From assembly GCA_036936605.1 (NCBI GenBank), contig JAUPFV010000001.1:213573138-213637137 (forward strand): a stretch of 64,000 nucleotides of DNA. The letters are read 5' to 3'. The position numbers were made by a program, and so were the translations under genes. The notes under the pieces were generated by a model, which was not told the origin of the DNA, ran no database searches, and worked only from the letters and a program-made list of their open reading frames with translations. Position 1 is the first letter of the stretch; each line of letters begins with the position of its first letter. This document shows positions 10,330-22,506 of this stretch, in pieces. The DNA is from Limnanthes douglasii subsp. nivea. Taxonomy: Eukaryota; Streptophyta; Magnoliopsida; Brassicales; Limnanthaceae.

Positions 10330-11890
10330 CTTCAAGTGTCTCGTCTAACAGCCGAACACGATGGATCGTGTTCACCACATCCACCGCGGAGCGCTCACTA
10401 AGGATACGAGGGGTGATGTTTCTTGACGTATAGTTTGTACTGGGGGGATGACGTCCGCCTACTTACTTTCAGGGGTCATGTGTACCTATCGATCACGTAT
10501 AGATGCTCCCGCCAGTTGGTCCAGTGTCTACCATGTACCAAGTAACGAAAAGTGTCTCATCTTGATAGACCGGTTCTGGGAACAAGTGGATCCATCAGTT
10601 TCTCTTGTATCCAACTGAATTGTCGCATCATTCAGTCCGGGTGGTACGTCTCGCTAACCGATATTATTCGGATAGGGTTACGATACAACCCTATTTCTTG
10701 CTACGGGAACACTACACAAACGTCTTCCTAAGGTCGGAAAATAACATGCAATAAACATTTAAACATGTTAACATTGTATAAGTAAACACACATTCAATTT
10801 CATGAAAAAGAAACAAACTTACATATGTCTCCGTCAGTCCCGAGAGAATGTCACGGTTGTACGGCTTCACGCGAATAAGGGTTTTGGTCAGCTTTCTCGG
10901 CGCCCAAGCTAACATCTTTGGATCGGTCATGCTATAACCGAGATTTAGACCCGATCGGAAAACGGGGAAGTGATCGTACACCCAAATCTCTAGTAGCGCC
11001 GAAAAACCAACTAGGCTCTTCAATGAGTGCTTGGAAATTCCCCTCAAGCTCTTGTATAGCCATACTAATGCGCACGTACCCCACGCGTACTCGTCAAACT
11101 TCTCCAAGTTCTCAAGATGATGGAGAAAAGTGCATTGGGTGTTCATAGTGATGGCGGCGTTGGTGTCCAAATATGCGGCCCCGGAGAAAGTCGTCCGACG
11201 TGATTTTTATCTCGTCGAACAAGAACTGAAAGGTGTTCGTCTGCTGGTGCCACCTCTCAATGAAAACCTCGTCCAACTGTGGGTGCGAGATGAACTACGG
11301 CAGATGACGTATCAGTGGCCAAAACGGGGTTTCTTCCAATAGAGCCGTGACCCCCAGCTGTTTGGTAAGGTCTTATCGACCGAGAAGCTCATACTTAGAT
11401 TGGACCGTGATGCCGGATCGGGACTGGAAAAAAACAAACATGGAAAAACGGTAAATAACATATTTACAGTTAATCGTAAAAAATGAAATCCAAAATTTAA
11501 AAACTTACGTCGTTCATGAACGTGAAGTAAGCCTCGTGCTACATGTAATCCGGGAAGAGAATGATGTTGTTCTGTTTTAAGAAAATGTTCCTCCATCCCT
11601 CCAGATTGGTTGGACGTCCTTGGGTACGAACCTCACGTAGAGGTGATGGCTCGGGACTCCTGTCACCTTCCCATCCTCCTCGTATATGAGCACACGGCGT
11701 TGACGAACAATATCTGGTGGATGATATTGCTGAAATCCGCGCTCCCTTGTAGCGTCGTACTTTTTGTGTCTCGTCGAGCGTTCCGTGTGCACCATACAGT
11801 CCCCTTGTTTGGCTTTATCGCCCGTCGGCCGACTCCTACCGTCACTTTTTTTCATCGGCCAAACTTCTTCTCGCTCACGCTTAGCCACCT
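10330..11890 (-). pseudogene. Plant mobile domain (PMD) gene, left copy, internally deleted
   Basis: The minus strand reads, in broken frames, NNIILFPDYM and HEAYFTFMND followed by a GTAAGT donor at 11508. It then reads VQSKYELLG, FIERWHQQTNTFQF, EYAWGTCALVWLYKSL and VGFSALLEIWVYDHFPVF. These are blocks of the plant mobile domain (aminotransferase-like; MAIN/MAIL family), and they align in order with the right copy at 19600-21540. Between the WHQQT block and the AYLDTNAAI block about 90 codons present in the right copy are missing, and several stops occur. Host MAIN/MAIL proteins act in silencing and development with a PP7-type phosphatase. Transposon-borne PMD genes are also common, and the context here favours the latter. 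Confidence 0.75.
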
Positions 11891-11974
11891 TCTTCCCTCT
11901 CTCTTTGACGAGTCTAAATACCCCGCGCTTGACAAAAAATATATAGTTAAAAAAACACGGTTCAACCTAAAAAA

Positions 11975-12205
11975 ACGACTAGGGCCCCGTCGGGTGAGTC
12001 TGGGGTTACCCGCTGGAGAAAAATAACTAGCCCTTTTCTAATGCATATCTACCTCGGCGGGGTTCATGAACTACCTCGGAAAATTGAGCTACCCCGTCGG
12101 GTAGACTAGTTATCAGCTTACCCAACGGGGTTCAAGAACATTCTGCAAAAAAACTACCCCGCCGGATAGACTAGCTCCAACCCGGCTGGGTAGCACGAAC
12201 ACAGT
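11975..12205. repeat. GC-rich palindromic motif cluster upstream of left PMD gene
   Basis: Repeated CCCCGTCGGGT, CCTCGGCGGGG, CCCAACGGGG and CCCGCCGGAT words lie just upstream of the PMD start. The same relation is seen at 19385-19545 upstream of the right copy. Confidence 0.6.
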
Positions 12206-12870
12206 AAAAAAACGTCATTAAATAACTCGAACCCAAGTCGAATCTAGCCCAAAAATAGCTATTCAACCACAAATCTAACCTTCTAACATCAAAATAGAAC
12301 TTAAAACACCTAATTAAACATGCATTTACCTATTCTAACATCCTAGGTAGCATAAATCTAAAAAAATCTAAAAGAAAAATAAGATAGAAAATTAGTAACT
12401 CACTCTTTCACATTTTCTATTAGTGTTGTTGAGTGAGTTTGAGTCTCATGGAATACTTGTAGAAAGATATATGTTTTTAAGAAAAATTTCGATTTTGTGA
12501 GTAGTGAAGAGTTTGAAGAAGGAGAAAAAAAAAGATGCGGCTGATTTTGTTTTGAAAATGATTAGTCTTTAAGATTATGGCTTAATAATAGTAATAGAAA
12601 TATTTTGGTATAGAAATGGACTACTTAAAATTAGTAGAAAAATAGTTAAAATTGGAGCGGCCTATAAAAAAAGGACCGAATTTAGCTAAAACTTTAAATC
12701 TATCTATACCTAGTTTAGATTCGACTTAGATCACAAAATATTAACCACCTAAAAACGGGTAGGAATGATATTTTTTTATTTTAAAAAAAAAGTAAACTTG
12801 AATAACTAAGTTTTAAGAATAATATATTTTCTTTGGTGAATTAATGATGTAATATTTTTAGCGAAATAAT
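12206..12870. other. Upstream flank of left PMD copy, homologous to 19190-19380
   Basis: The reverse complement of about 12240-12430 matches 19190-19380 in ordered blocks (GTTAGAATAGGT/GTTAAAATAGGT, GTGTTTTAA, GGCTARATT). This is non-coding sequence that belongs to the repeated PMD unit. The rest is AT-rich with no feature seen. Confidence 0.5.
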
Positions 12871-12871
12871 T

Positions 12872-13132
12872 TGAATATAAAAAATAAGATGGACCGGTAA
12901 GTATTCGGGAGGGGCCGGTTCAAAAAGAATCAGCATCACCCTTAGGTGGTTACTTCTTCCTCTCTCCATAAACTAAAACAGAACCCCCACTTCCCCCACT
13001 TCTCACTCCTAATATCTCTCTCGCACTCTCTCTCTCTCTCTCTATCTCACATCACTTTCTCTCCTTTTTCATTTCAAAGTCCAGAACCATTCAAACAACA
13101 ACACAAACTCAATCTCTCTTCTTCAAGTAAAA
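12872..13132 (+). promoter_or_regulatory. Promoter and 5' UTR of the early-nodulin-like gene
   Basis: A TATA-like GAATATAAAAAATAAG lies near 12872, followed by a CT-rich leader with a (CT)n microsatellite around 13025-13045, common in plant 5' UTRs. The coding start follows at 13133. The transcription start itself is inferred. Confidence 0.45.
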
Positions 13133-13746
13133 ATGTCTTCTTTTTACAAAACCGTAGCTTTACTCTGTCTGTTCCACATCTGCTTCGTCAGTTCTTCTGA
13201 ATTTGATGTTAATGGTGAAGATGGTTGGATTGTCCCCGACAAGAGCACCCCTCTTCTCTACAACCAATGGGCTTCCAAAAACAGGTTCAAAGTGAACGAC
13301 ATCATCAGTAAGTTGTGTTTCATTCTCTACAACATTTTCATAGTGTTTCTTCTTTATAAAATTTTATTTTTTATTTTTTATTTTTGAAATTGTGAAATGT
13401 AGGATTTCGGTACAAGAAAGATTCGGTGATGGTGGTGACAGAGGAAGAGTACGAGAAATGCAGCACTTCACATCCTTCGTTCTTCTCCAACGATGGTGAC
13501 ACCATCGTCCATTTGGACCGACCCGGTCTGTTTTACTTCATCAGTGGAGTTACCGGACACTGTGAGAAAGATCAGAAGATGATCATCAAGGTGTTGGAAA
13601 CTGAAGGACCATCTCAGTCCCAGTCCCAGAACCAGACTTCGTCCTATAAGAAAAAGAAGAACGATGCTTCTTCTCTTCAACTGCCCGGAACTGCTGCTGT
13701 CACTGTTATGTTTATGTCTATGTTTGTTTTTGCTTTGGTTTTATAG
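13133..13746 (+). CDS. Early nodulin-like protein (ENODL), phytocyanin family
   Basis: The coding sequence is 13133-13307 joined to 13403-13746, with a 95-bp GT..AG intron (13308-13402) at the position usual for phytocyanins, giving 172 residues. It has an N-terminal signal peptide (about residues 1-22), a plastocyanin-like domain (DGWIVP, NQWASKNRFKVND, FYFISGVTGHCEKDQKM), a short Ser/Gln-rich linker and a hydrophobic C-terminal tail (TAAVTVMFMSMFVFALVL) fitting a GPI-anchor signal. Two Cys (in EEYEKC and GHCEKD) are placed for the structural disulfide. The first copper-binding His is absent and the ligand Cys site reads ISG, so, as in most ENODLs, it probably does not bind copper. It would act at the outer face of the plasma membrane. 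It is intact and looks like a host gene. Confidence 0.92.
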
Positions 13747-14614
13747 ATTTGTTGCTTGTTTATGAAGTTACTACTAGGTTATTTGTCTCCTTATTTATAG
13801 TGTCTATCATGATTTTGGATGTTTCATGGGTTTCTTTGGTTTCATTGTTTGTCTGTGTGTAATCAGGATTTATTAGACACATTTTTAATCTTTGTTTTCT
13901 AATTTTTTTTTTTGGATTCCGAAATGTTGATTTTGTGTTTTTATATCTAATTGCTCTATTTGTATAATTATAATTCGCCACCAGTTCAGATAATTTTTTC
14001 AAAAAACTATTTTCATGCTTTGTGCTTCGTTTAAGGAAATTTTCAGATTTTTATTTTGATTTTTGTTTTATTTAAAATGAATATTGGATTTTCTTTGTAT
14101 CAACATTTGAATTTTGAGCAGTTTATCAATGAGAATAGTAACAAACAATTATGGTTTTCCAAGTGAAAAGAGCAAAACATAGGAAAACAAACAGCTTATA
14201 TGCTTCCCAGCAAAAACTTGACTCAAAAACATAAATGATTTAATTTCATAAAGTTTATTTATCATAATATTAATATGTATATATTATCAGGCGGAACAGC
14301 ATCGGCTTATCTTAGAAATCCAAATTCATCAAGATGGGGTTTGTTTAGCTGATATTAAAACCAAATAATTTCTCAAGAATATAAATGAAGTTAATGATCA
14401 AGTACTGCGGGAGAAGTAAAGCTTAAACAGTAGAATAGACTATTGGATAATTTAACAACCATTAATAATAATGATACAAAATTCAAAGTAATAATATGCA
14501 GTTTCTTGATCTATATGAATTCCCACCATTGACCAAGTCCCTCTAACCTTTAAAAGAATTAAAAGAAAATGAAACACAAACAAAACTGGCACTGGCAAGG
14601 CAGATTACTTCAAC
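13747..14614. other. Intergenic region between two convergent host genes
   Basis: AT-rich sequence shared by the 3' ends of the phytocyanin and helicase genes. No repeat or additional gene is recognised. Confidence 0.6.
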
Positions 14615-17600
14615 CTAGTACCTCGCGAACTGTCTTTTATCGTTGTCATCAGTCTGTCTTCCGTATGGATTGCTGTCGTTAAAGTTACTTCGTTTACCTT
14701 CAATCTTGCGCGGTTTATTTCTGAACTTGGAGGCACTGCTATCAATGTTCAGATTCACTTTGGGTGGGCAAGAAAAGCAGAATGAACCAGCAACAGCCTG
14801 TTTTTCATATCAAAAACAGAATAGTGCAATAGTGAATATATGGCTCAACTTAGGAAGAAATTACAAATTGCAAAAGTAGTTAATTAGTAAATATAAAAGT
14901 GGTTTTGTTACCTGCAGATCAAGTCGGTGAACATTGAAGATGTCCTTCATAGAGTGTGAATTATAAGCCAATATGTATGACCTATATGCATCTTTGGCCG
15001 ACTTGTTCAAATAGTAATTGTTCGAGACCAACTTCTCCTGCATCAATCTAATATGAGTAGTGCTCTCATTGTATATTACAGAACAGGAATTACAAGTTTA
15101 GCGTAATATTACCAGATGAGACTGCACGTTTGCCAACTTCTTCTCATCAAATTCGTACTCCTTAACTGGAACTTTTGCAGCCTTTAAGTGAAAATAACAA
15201 AAATGAGCTTCTTAGGAAAACTTCCTCTGGACACATTAGTTTTCGAAAATATACATCTAGATTCAAAACATATTTGTGCTAACAGAAAATTAGATCTCAT
15301 ACTGTGACTCGTTATTGGAAAGTGGCTAATACATACAAATATCACATTTCTTTTTAATAGTTGATCCAAAAATATATACCTTGAGGTAGCGAAGGAACTG
15401 CAACTCCTCTGGAATCAAGAAAAGCAGAGCATTTCCTTTTGCTCCTTCTCCACGGGCTGTCCTACCAACTCTATGAATGTATTCCTGAAAACAACAGCAG
15501 CAACGACATCAATTGACATCCACGAGCAATAAGATAAAATGACACAAGAAGTTGTGTGTTTCCGCACCTTGGGTTCATCTGGAGGATCATACTGCACAAT
15601 CCAGTCCTGATAACAAACAAAAGGAGAAATTAATTTGACAACAATCAAGTCTTTTTTCGATGAAAGATAGCATGAAAATTTTGAATTGTATCTCAATATA
15701 ATACTGCAACAAATACATATAAAGAACAAAGCTAGTCATAATGCACTATGCATCTTTAAAGAGAACGTGTTTTAGTGACACAGAGCAGAAAAATGACGGA
15801 CAGCAAATAACAATATGGAAACCTTCAAAGTATACAATCACAGACAAAAAAGCTAACTACTGAAGCTACAGAAAAATACCACGGACGGAATATCAAGACC
15901 ACGAGCAGCAACATCTGTGCACAACAAGATTCCGGTTTCTGCTTTACAAAACTCAAAAAAGGTAGAGGTCCGTTTCTGCTGCTTTTGTTTCCCATGAATA
16001 TCAAGGCAATCCACTTTGATGTATCGCAACAGTTCTGAATGAAATTTGACAGAGTTACACGAAGAGAAGAAGACCATCACTTTCTTTGACAGATTCCTCT
16101 TCAAGAATGAATATAGAAGAATAAATCTTCTAGCGCTAGGAACCACACAATACCCTTGTAGCAAACCTTCATTAGTTACCTACAATGCCACTTTGTTAGA
16201 CAAAAAGAAGTGTTTGTTGTGAAGTCCGTATAACAGTGCAATTCCTACAATCTACATACCTTACGCCTCCCTTCATCTACATCAATTAAAGCCGGTGTTG
16301 TCTGAAAGGATAAGCGAGCAAGATCCTCGACCTACAGCAAAAAGGGGAATATAATCATATTTCAGTCCAATATAGGATGAGAGCCTTTAAGCTACTGTAC
16401 TGATAACCAAGTAACCAACGCACCTGCTTTGTCTGGGTTGCTGAAAACAATGCAGTTTGCCTATCCTTCTGCACAAATATTAATACTTAATCAGCTCAGG
16501 TACCTCGGGGAACTCTTAGTCAAATCATAAGATTGAGAAATAAATCAAAAATATACGTAAGACAAGGATCCTTACTAGTGCTGCTTGCAATTAACTCACC
16601 ATTGGCATATTCTATTTAAAGCCATACGCAGTCAGAAGAAGATTTACCTTTGGCAGAAGTTTGATGATCTGTTTCATTTCTTCCTCGAAATTAGCTTCCA
16701 ATATTCTATCTGCTTCATCGATAATGAGGCACTGTAATAACATGTAATATAACCAGTATTAGCAACTATAACTTGTTTAGAAATGAAAAATAAATCAAGT
16801 GCTTAGTTTCTGGGAGAGTCTTAAGATAATTGAATAAATACCAGTCGCTTCAAAGAGTATATAATTATACTTCATAGTCTAGCAGAACTACAAGATTGAC
16901 GCCTAAACTTACATGAAAGAAAGATTGTTTCTTGAACAAGCTTACTAAATTCTAGACTAGAGTTAGTGAGCTAGATTCTCTTGTAGCCAGCCTATACATA
17001 TCCCTTCTTCATGATGAAAACAGATTTCAGAAGTTTAAAATTACAAATCATGTGAGTGTAATCAAAATATGAACAGTAAGCAGTACTTGGACACTGAAAC
17101 ACGAATAGAGATGCCTAAACATATTAAGCCACATCTCCAACAACAACAATATATGAAGTAATGCAGCCATAAACACAAAAATGATATCTTAATACTATAC
17201 ATATACCCAACCTATAGAAATCATGATTCACCTTACCTTTTTGCATTCAGAAGTTCAAAGAGAAATAGCATTAACTAGATTAAACAGAGCATACATTTTA
17301 ACAGAATCTAAATCTCGATCCCATTTACATAGAGCAAGCCAAGGTCACATTTTGAATATATATGCAAAAACTAAAAGTTAACTGATTCCAGAACACATTC
17401 TGAGGCGAGGTATTTTGATTGAAAAAGACGCTTTTCAAGCATCTAGAAGAAATACAATCTGACATTTACAGTAAATTAAAAAAGTCATTTTAGGCTTCCT
17501 TCATAGTCCGTAAATGAAGAATAGATGGCTCATAATGTCAATTCTAATAATAGAGAACACATTATACTAAAACAATTTAGGAAACTACCTTCAAATTTTT

Positions 17601-18613
17601 GTAAATAAATCCCTTTGTATTTTGAAGATGATCAAGCAGTCGACCAGGGGTTGCTACTAATAAGTTGACACCCTTAACAAGCCTTTCCGCTTCTCCTCTT
17701 CTTGCAGCACCACCAATAACTAAGGCATGGGTCTGCGAGTGGTACTGGAGAAGGTCCTTTGCCACAGCATGAGTCTGAAGTATTATAACGACCATTAAAT
17801 TGCTACATAATATACTTTGCAAAGCAACTGGAAAATAGGGATTGTAATCACAACCTCTATGGAACGAAGAAGACTATTTTTCTATAGAGAAGCTAATACA
17901 CATTCGAAAAGTTGTAGAATGAAACGAAGCAGATATGAAATCAGAAGAAACTTCACCTGAATAGCAAGCTCCCTGGTGGGGCAAATGACAATAACGCCAG
18001 TCCCATTACGAGGGGCGAATTTGGCATTGTACAGCAACTCAACGGCCGGAATAAGAAAAGCAAGAGTTTTTCCAGAACCTGTCCTGGCAGCTCCAAGAAC
18101 ATCTTTGCCGAGAATAAATTGAGGAATTGCTCTGGCTTGAATCTATCATTAAAATACGTACATGTTGAGAGGTGTGTAAATTACTCAAAATCTCGTAACA
18201 CAAACATAATGAAACAGTACCTGTGTCATGCACTCGAAATTCATCTCCTTGATGGATTTAAATGTAGGCTCAGATAATCCCAGTGATTCAAACGAATCAG
18301 TACTCATAATCCCACTCGCACTCTTTACCGTTATTTTTTCTTCTCCTTCGTCTTCTTCTTCCTCTTCTTCGTCATTTTCTGCCTCTTCTACTACTTCTAC
18401 TTCTTTTTTATTCTTTCCGTTAACAGTCTTACTGTTCTTTTTCTTCTTCTTTGCCTCATCTTCATTAACTTCTATCTCTTCCTCAGCTTCTATCTCTTCA
18501 TCGACACCTTCCTCTCTGTCTAATTTCTTCGCTCGTTTGCGCTTTCTCTGTCTCTTCTTCTTGGCTTCCTCTTCTACAGCTGAAGATGGAAGCTTCTCAG
18601 CTAGTTCAGCCAT
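14615..18613 (-). CDS. RH51: DEAD-box ATP-dependent RNA helicase, HAS1/DDX18 type
   Basis: Twelve exons, all with phase-0 introns, give 595 residues. They are 18221-18613, 17957-18142, 17589-17774, 16648-16731, 16424-16468, 16260-16331, 15880-16179, 15568-15606, 15380-15484, 15113-15181, 14912-15037 and 14615-14797. The N-terminus is a Lys/Glu-rich disordered extension. Helicase motifs follow in order: [33 protein letters not shown] and [11 protein letters not shown]-terminal extension ([20 protein letters not shown]) is typical of the HAS1 group. Family members work in the nucleolus in 60S and 40S ribosome assembly. The closest named plant genes are RH51 and RH27, and I cannot separate these two with certainty. 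The third intron (16732-17588) is unusually long. The gene is complete. Confidence 0.93.
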
Positions 18614-18820
18614 GGCAATTTGTTAATCGACAGAGAAAGAAGGAAAGAGCAATAGGTTTGAATGTAGAGATGGTGATTAGGGTTTATGAAGCGCAAGAGG
18701 GAGGGAGAAAGAAAGAGAGAGGGAGACGGTAGCGATTTTAAACCTAGTCGAATATGTTAGGTCGACCCAATCAAGCCCAGGGCACTATTGGTTCTATTTA
18801 TTCACTTTTTATGGGCCGAG
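18614..18820 (-). promoter_or_regulatory. Helicase promoter with telo-box and site II motifs
   Basis: On the minus strand a telo-box AAACCCTAA lies at 18677-18685, about 65 bp before the start codon. Site II-like TGGGCT and GGCCCA elements lie at 18774-18779 and 18812-18817. This combination is known from plant promoters of ribosomal and ribosome-biogenesis genes and fits the HAS1-type product. Confidence 0.7.
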
Positions 18821-19189
18821 CCAAAATTCTAATAAGAAGGATTACGATGACTCCAACAACATTGGTCTAAACCGACTAAAGATTAAAATACGGCTTTGAC
18901 GGAATGGTAACCAAAATGATAACGAGATGCATTTATAACCAGCCCAATCTATATTTATGACCGGTTTCAAATCTTATCCAAAATATTTTTATCTAATTTA
19001 TAAATTTCTAACTTAATACTCTAATTAATCGCATAATTAACCGGCTCCAATTTTCAAACTTATCACATTCATTCTCCTACACCAAACTACCAAAATTACG
19101 AAAAAAAAATATGTTGGCTTATCAAAATCTATTTTTAATATAATCCGCTCAACAACCTCAAATGGACCGGGGAGAAAAAGTAAATTTTT
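18821..19189. other. Non-coding gap upstream of the helicase
   Basis: AT-rich sequence. No gene or repeat is recognised. The homology to the left PMD unit seems to begin near its right end. Confidence 0.45.
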
Positions 19190-19599
19190 TATTCTCTTAG
19201 TTTTTTCGTTTTATTTAAGTTTTAATGGTTTTGGTAGATTTAAGATATTTAAGGAGTTAAAATAGGTTAATTTATGTTTATTTGAGTGTTTTAAATGATA
19301 TATTATTGTTAGATGGTTGAATTTGTGTTATAATAAAGTTTTTAGGCTAAATTTGTCAAAAGTTTTTGGAGTTTTCTCGCACATTTTCTTCGTCCCCACC
19401 GTGTGAGAAATTCTCAACTGACGGGGAAACTTATATTTTTCCAGGTGTTCTTCCTTTCCCTGTATGAGTCGAGGCAGCCTCGACGGGGAATTTTTTTTCT
19501 TTATGCAGTTTTTGAACGTTCCTCGTCGGGGTTGCCCAAATTCATCATGCGGGACCTAATCATTTACACTTCAATTTACATATTCTAATATATAATTTT
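19190..19599 (+). repeat. Upstream flank and GC-rich motif cluster of right PMD copy
   Basis: 19190-19380 matches the reverse complement of about 12240-12430. 19385-19545 carries GACGGGGAA, CCTCGACGGGG and CTCGTCGGGG words like the cluster upstream of the left PMD gene. Together they mark the same repeated unit in opposite orientation. Confidence 0.55.
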
Positions 19600-21540
19600 T
19601 TTTGTTGCCACATGCAATAAATATTGTGGCGGGAGAAGGAAAAAATCCAAAATAGAAGACAAACGTGAACAAGAAGACATCCCACTAACGTCGAAAAAGG
19701 TTCGCCCCACGCTGGTAATGGTAGTGGTACCCGAGCTGTAGAACCAAAGGGAGATCAAGGAGAGCTTTTGGAGCATTCCGAGCGATCTATACACCAAAAA
19801 AAATTAATATTTCTAGGGAGCGTAATTTAGAGCGATCACCTCCACAAGAGAAGTGTGCCCTTACGGACACCTCGGCAATGGGGAGGAAGAAGAGGATGTA
19901 CACCTGAGCTACTCGTGTGTAGCCAAGTGCGTCCAACCGATCTGGAGAGCTTGAGGAACCTATTCATTTCCCAAAACAATATTATTTTGTTTTCCAGCTA
20001 CATATATCACGAGGCATACAACACTTTCATCGGCGACGTAATTTATTTATTTTACGACCTAAATAATTTTTTGTTACTCTAACTAATTTATATTATGGTG
20101 CATTGATATGTTTTTATTTGTTTTAGTCACCGTCATTATAGTCCAATCTAAATACGGTATACTCGGTCAATGGGACCTGAGAAACCAACAAGGTATGAAG
20201 GCTCTCTTGGAAGTTACTTTGTTTTGGTCGTTTATGCGCCACTTGTCGAGATACAATTCCAACTCGCAGTTGGACGAGGTCTTCATTGAAAGGTGGCATC
20301 AGCAGACGAGCATCTTCTCGTTCTCCTTTCGCAAGATGACTAGCACGTTGGACGACGTGTTTGTTATTACTGGCCTCATGGTTGAGGGGAGATTCATTGA
20401 GTCGTTCAGGACTACATCATCATATCAGTTATATGGTCGGTGTGTTGAATTGTTGGGCGTTATACCCGGGCATATGCAAGAAGAGATGGAGCAGTACGAT
20501 GGGAACGGTTTCGACCTTATATGGCTAAGGTCAATATTTTTTGGAGACGATTATTTATATATGAATACCGCGCTTACCGAGAGATGAAAAACCATGTCGT
20601 TCATGCGTACATACTTTTCTTCCTCTGATGTACCATATTCACATACACGAGCCAGAAAAACATCAAATGTGATTTTCTCGTCCATCTCGAGCACTTTGAG
20701 AAGCCTATTGAGCTTGCTTGGGGTAGATGCGCATTGGCGTGACTGTATGAGAGCTTGGGAGGCATTTTGAAGCACTCATTAAAAATTCTAATTGGTTTAT
20801 CGACTCTGTTGGACTGCTGGGTCTACGACCATTTCTCATGCTTTTGGGTTGCGGTGAACATCGGTTATAGCCCAACCGATCTGAAGATGTTGTCGTGGTT
20901 GCCCCAAAAACCTACTGGGTCAAACGTTCGTTGAAAGACGTACTACCGTGACATCCTCGTTTGTCAAGAAGAAATAGAGGTAAGTATTTTATATATATAT
21001 ATTTAATATTTACGTCACCGATGAATTTATGTGTTTGTTTATTATAATTTTATGTGTTTATTTATTTGCATGTGATTTTCTAGCACTACTTTGATATTTG
21101 ACAGCCGTTTCTGATGCAGGAGATAGGGTTGTATCGTAACCCTATTCGTGTTATGTTAGTAAATGAGACATACCATCGTGATCGAGTGACGAGGAAATTT
21201 AATTGGGTCTAAGAGAAGCCGCTGGATCCCATAGTCGTTTGATCTGGTCTCACCAGAGGAGACAATACACGTTATCATGTTGATGCTCGACATTGGTCCA
21301 ACTAAAGGGATCATTTGTTTGTAATCGATAGGTATTCAAGGCCATTGGTGAAAATTCGTACGACATTTACGCCTTAGGACGCAGCTTATGTTGCGAAGTA
21401 TGATTGGTTTCACATCACTCTGCATATCCTCGACGAACATTCTGCGGTGAATGCAGTCACAATAAATTGTCTTTGCCCTCTCAATGATAGTCCGGAAGAG
21501 CTCATGTTTTTGGCAAGGAGAGTGGTTCAAATCATAAGTT
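19600..21540 (+). pseudogene. Plant mobile domain (PMD) gene, right copy
   Basis: A first exon encodes RPTDLESLRNLFI and SQNNIILFSSYIYHEAY, ending at a GTAATT donor near 20038. The main exon (from about 20130) has QSKYGILGQWDLRNQQG, FIERWHQQTSIFSFSF, TLDDVFVITGLMVEGRFIE, then after a stop at 20585 LEHFEKPIELAWGRCALAWL and LSTLLDCWVYDHFSCF, and a GTAAGT donor near 20980. A third exon starts near 21119 (EIGLYRNPIRVMLVNE). The block WHxxT..F..MTxTLDDV..ITGL is the hallmark start of the PMD. It is more complete than the left copy but has several stops. It lies head to tail with a motif cluster and an MGDS gene, and it converges with OTU-MULE copy A. Confidence 0.75.
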
Positions 21541-21854
21541 TGTCGCTTGTTATCATACTAGGTTTGTTGATAATGTGTCTGATGTTTTTGTTACGTACTT
21601 TCTAATTTGTTATGTATTTTGATTGTTTTATAACATAACAATGAAGTTTTGTATGTTGTATTCGATTTTAGTTTTATCGGTTCATATACGTTGTATTGGA
21701 TTTTTGTTTTAGTTTGTATGTTGATCTATGTTAGATTTATTGATGTGTTAGATTTATTGTTGCGTATGTGATACTTAATTTGAGCTTGTAAATTGTTGGT
21801 TTGGTGAACTCGTTGTGGAGAGTTTAAGTTAGCTTAATGGATACTATATTGTTG

Positions 21855-22345
21855 ATTCAATGATTCTCCCCGCTGGGTCAAGAACGTGATCCGCCGGTTG
21901 ACAATATTTCAACAGCCGGGAATCCCCCCCCCCCCCGCCGGTTGAAAATTATACCATTACCGGATATATATATAATTTGAGTTATATTTAAGGTGAAATA
22001 TTGATCCCTTCCCCGACGTGGATATAATTTTCAACTGCCAGTTTAATTTCCCACAATCGGTTGAAAATATCTCACCCGACGAGGTTGGAGACCAATCTCC
22101 AAACCTAACATAGGTTGTCTTCCCAGCGGAGTGGAATACGTGATCCGGCGGGGTCCTTCCCAACCGGGGGTAGTTTCCCCTCGACGGGTGAAAATCAGTA
22201 GCCCGCCGGGTGGGAGCTAATTAACAAAATTTAAATAATTTGTCAAGTTGGTACCCCTCCTTGCTAGCTGAAAATTAGTAGCCCGTCGGGTAATTTCGTA
22301 CCCGACGGTTGAAAATTAGTTGGCCAGTGGTTGAAATTGCCACCC
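21855..22345. repeat. GC-rich palindromic motif cluster downstream of right PMD gene
   Basis: About 18 degenerate copies of the CCCGNCGGGT(T)GAAA-type motif occur, for example GCCCGCCGGGTGGG, GCCCGTCGGGTAA and ACCCGACGGTTGAAAA. Spacing is about 20-45 bp. A run of 12 C lies near 21925. It occupies the same place relative to PMD and MGDS genes as the left cluster. Confidence 0.7.
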
Positions 22346-22506
22346 CACCGGGTGAAGATTTGTAACAATTTTTGAAGAAATTTCCCGTTAAATTATGGTA
22401 GCTAGCCAAATGTTATTTGATTCTCGTTAATTTTTTAGGGCATTCCTATTGAATACTCATCTATAAATAATGGAACCACGCTCGAGCATTATACATAGAT
22501 AAGGAA

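Noticed and set aside
10918..11342. Plus-strand open frames over the left PMD copy
   Set aside because: Antisense shadows of the PMD coding blocks, with no homology of their own.
11577..11888. 103-codon minus-strand open frame as the PMD N-terminus
   Set aside because: The frame that aligns with the right copy (RPTNLEGWRNIFL) is a different one, so this open frame is at least partly a shadow.
18228..18626. 132-codon plus-strand open frame rich in Ser/Phe
   Set aside because: It is the antisense of the low-complexity Lys/Glu-rich first exon of the RNA helicase.
21920..21940. Poly-C run of 12 as a possible assembly error
   Set aside because: It lies within a GC-rich motif cluster where runs of C are common. 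Nothing indicates misassembly.
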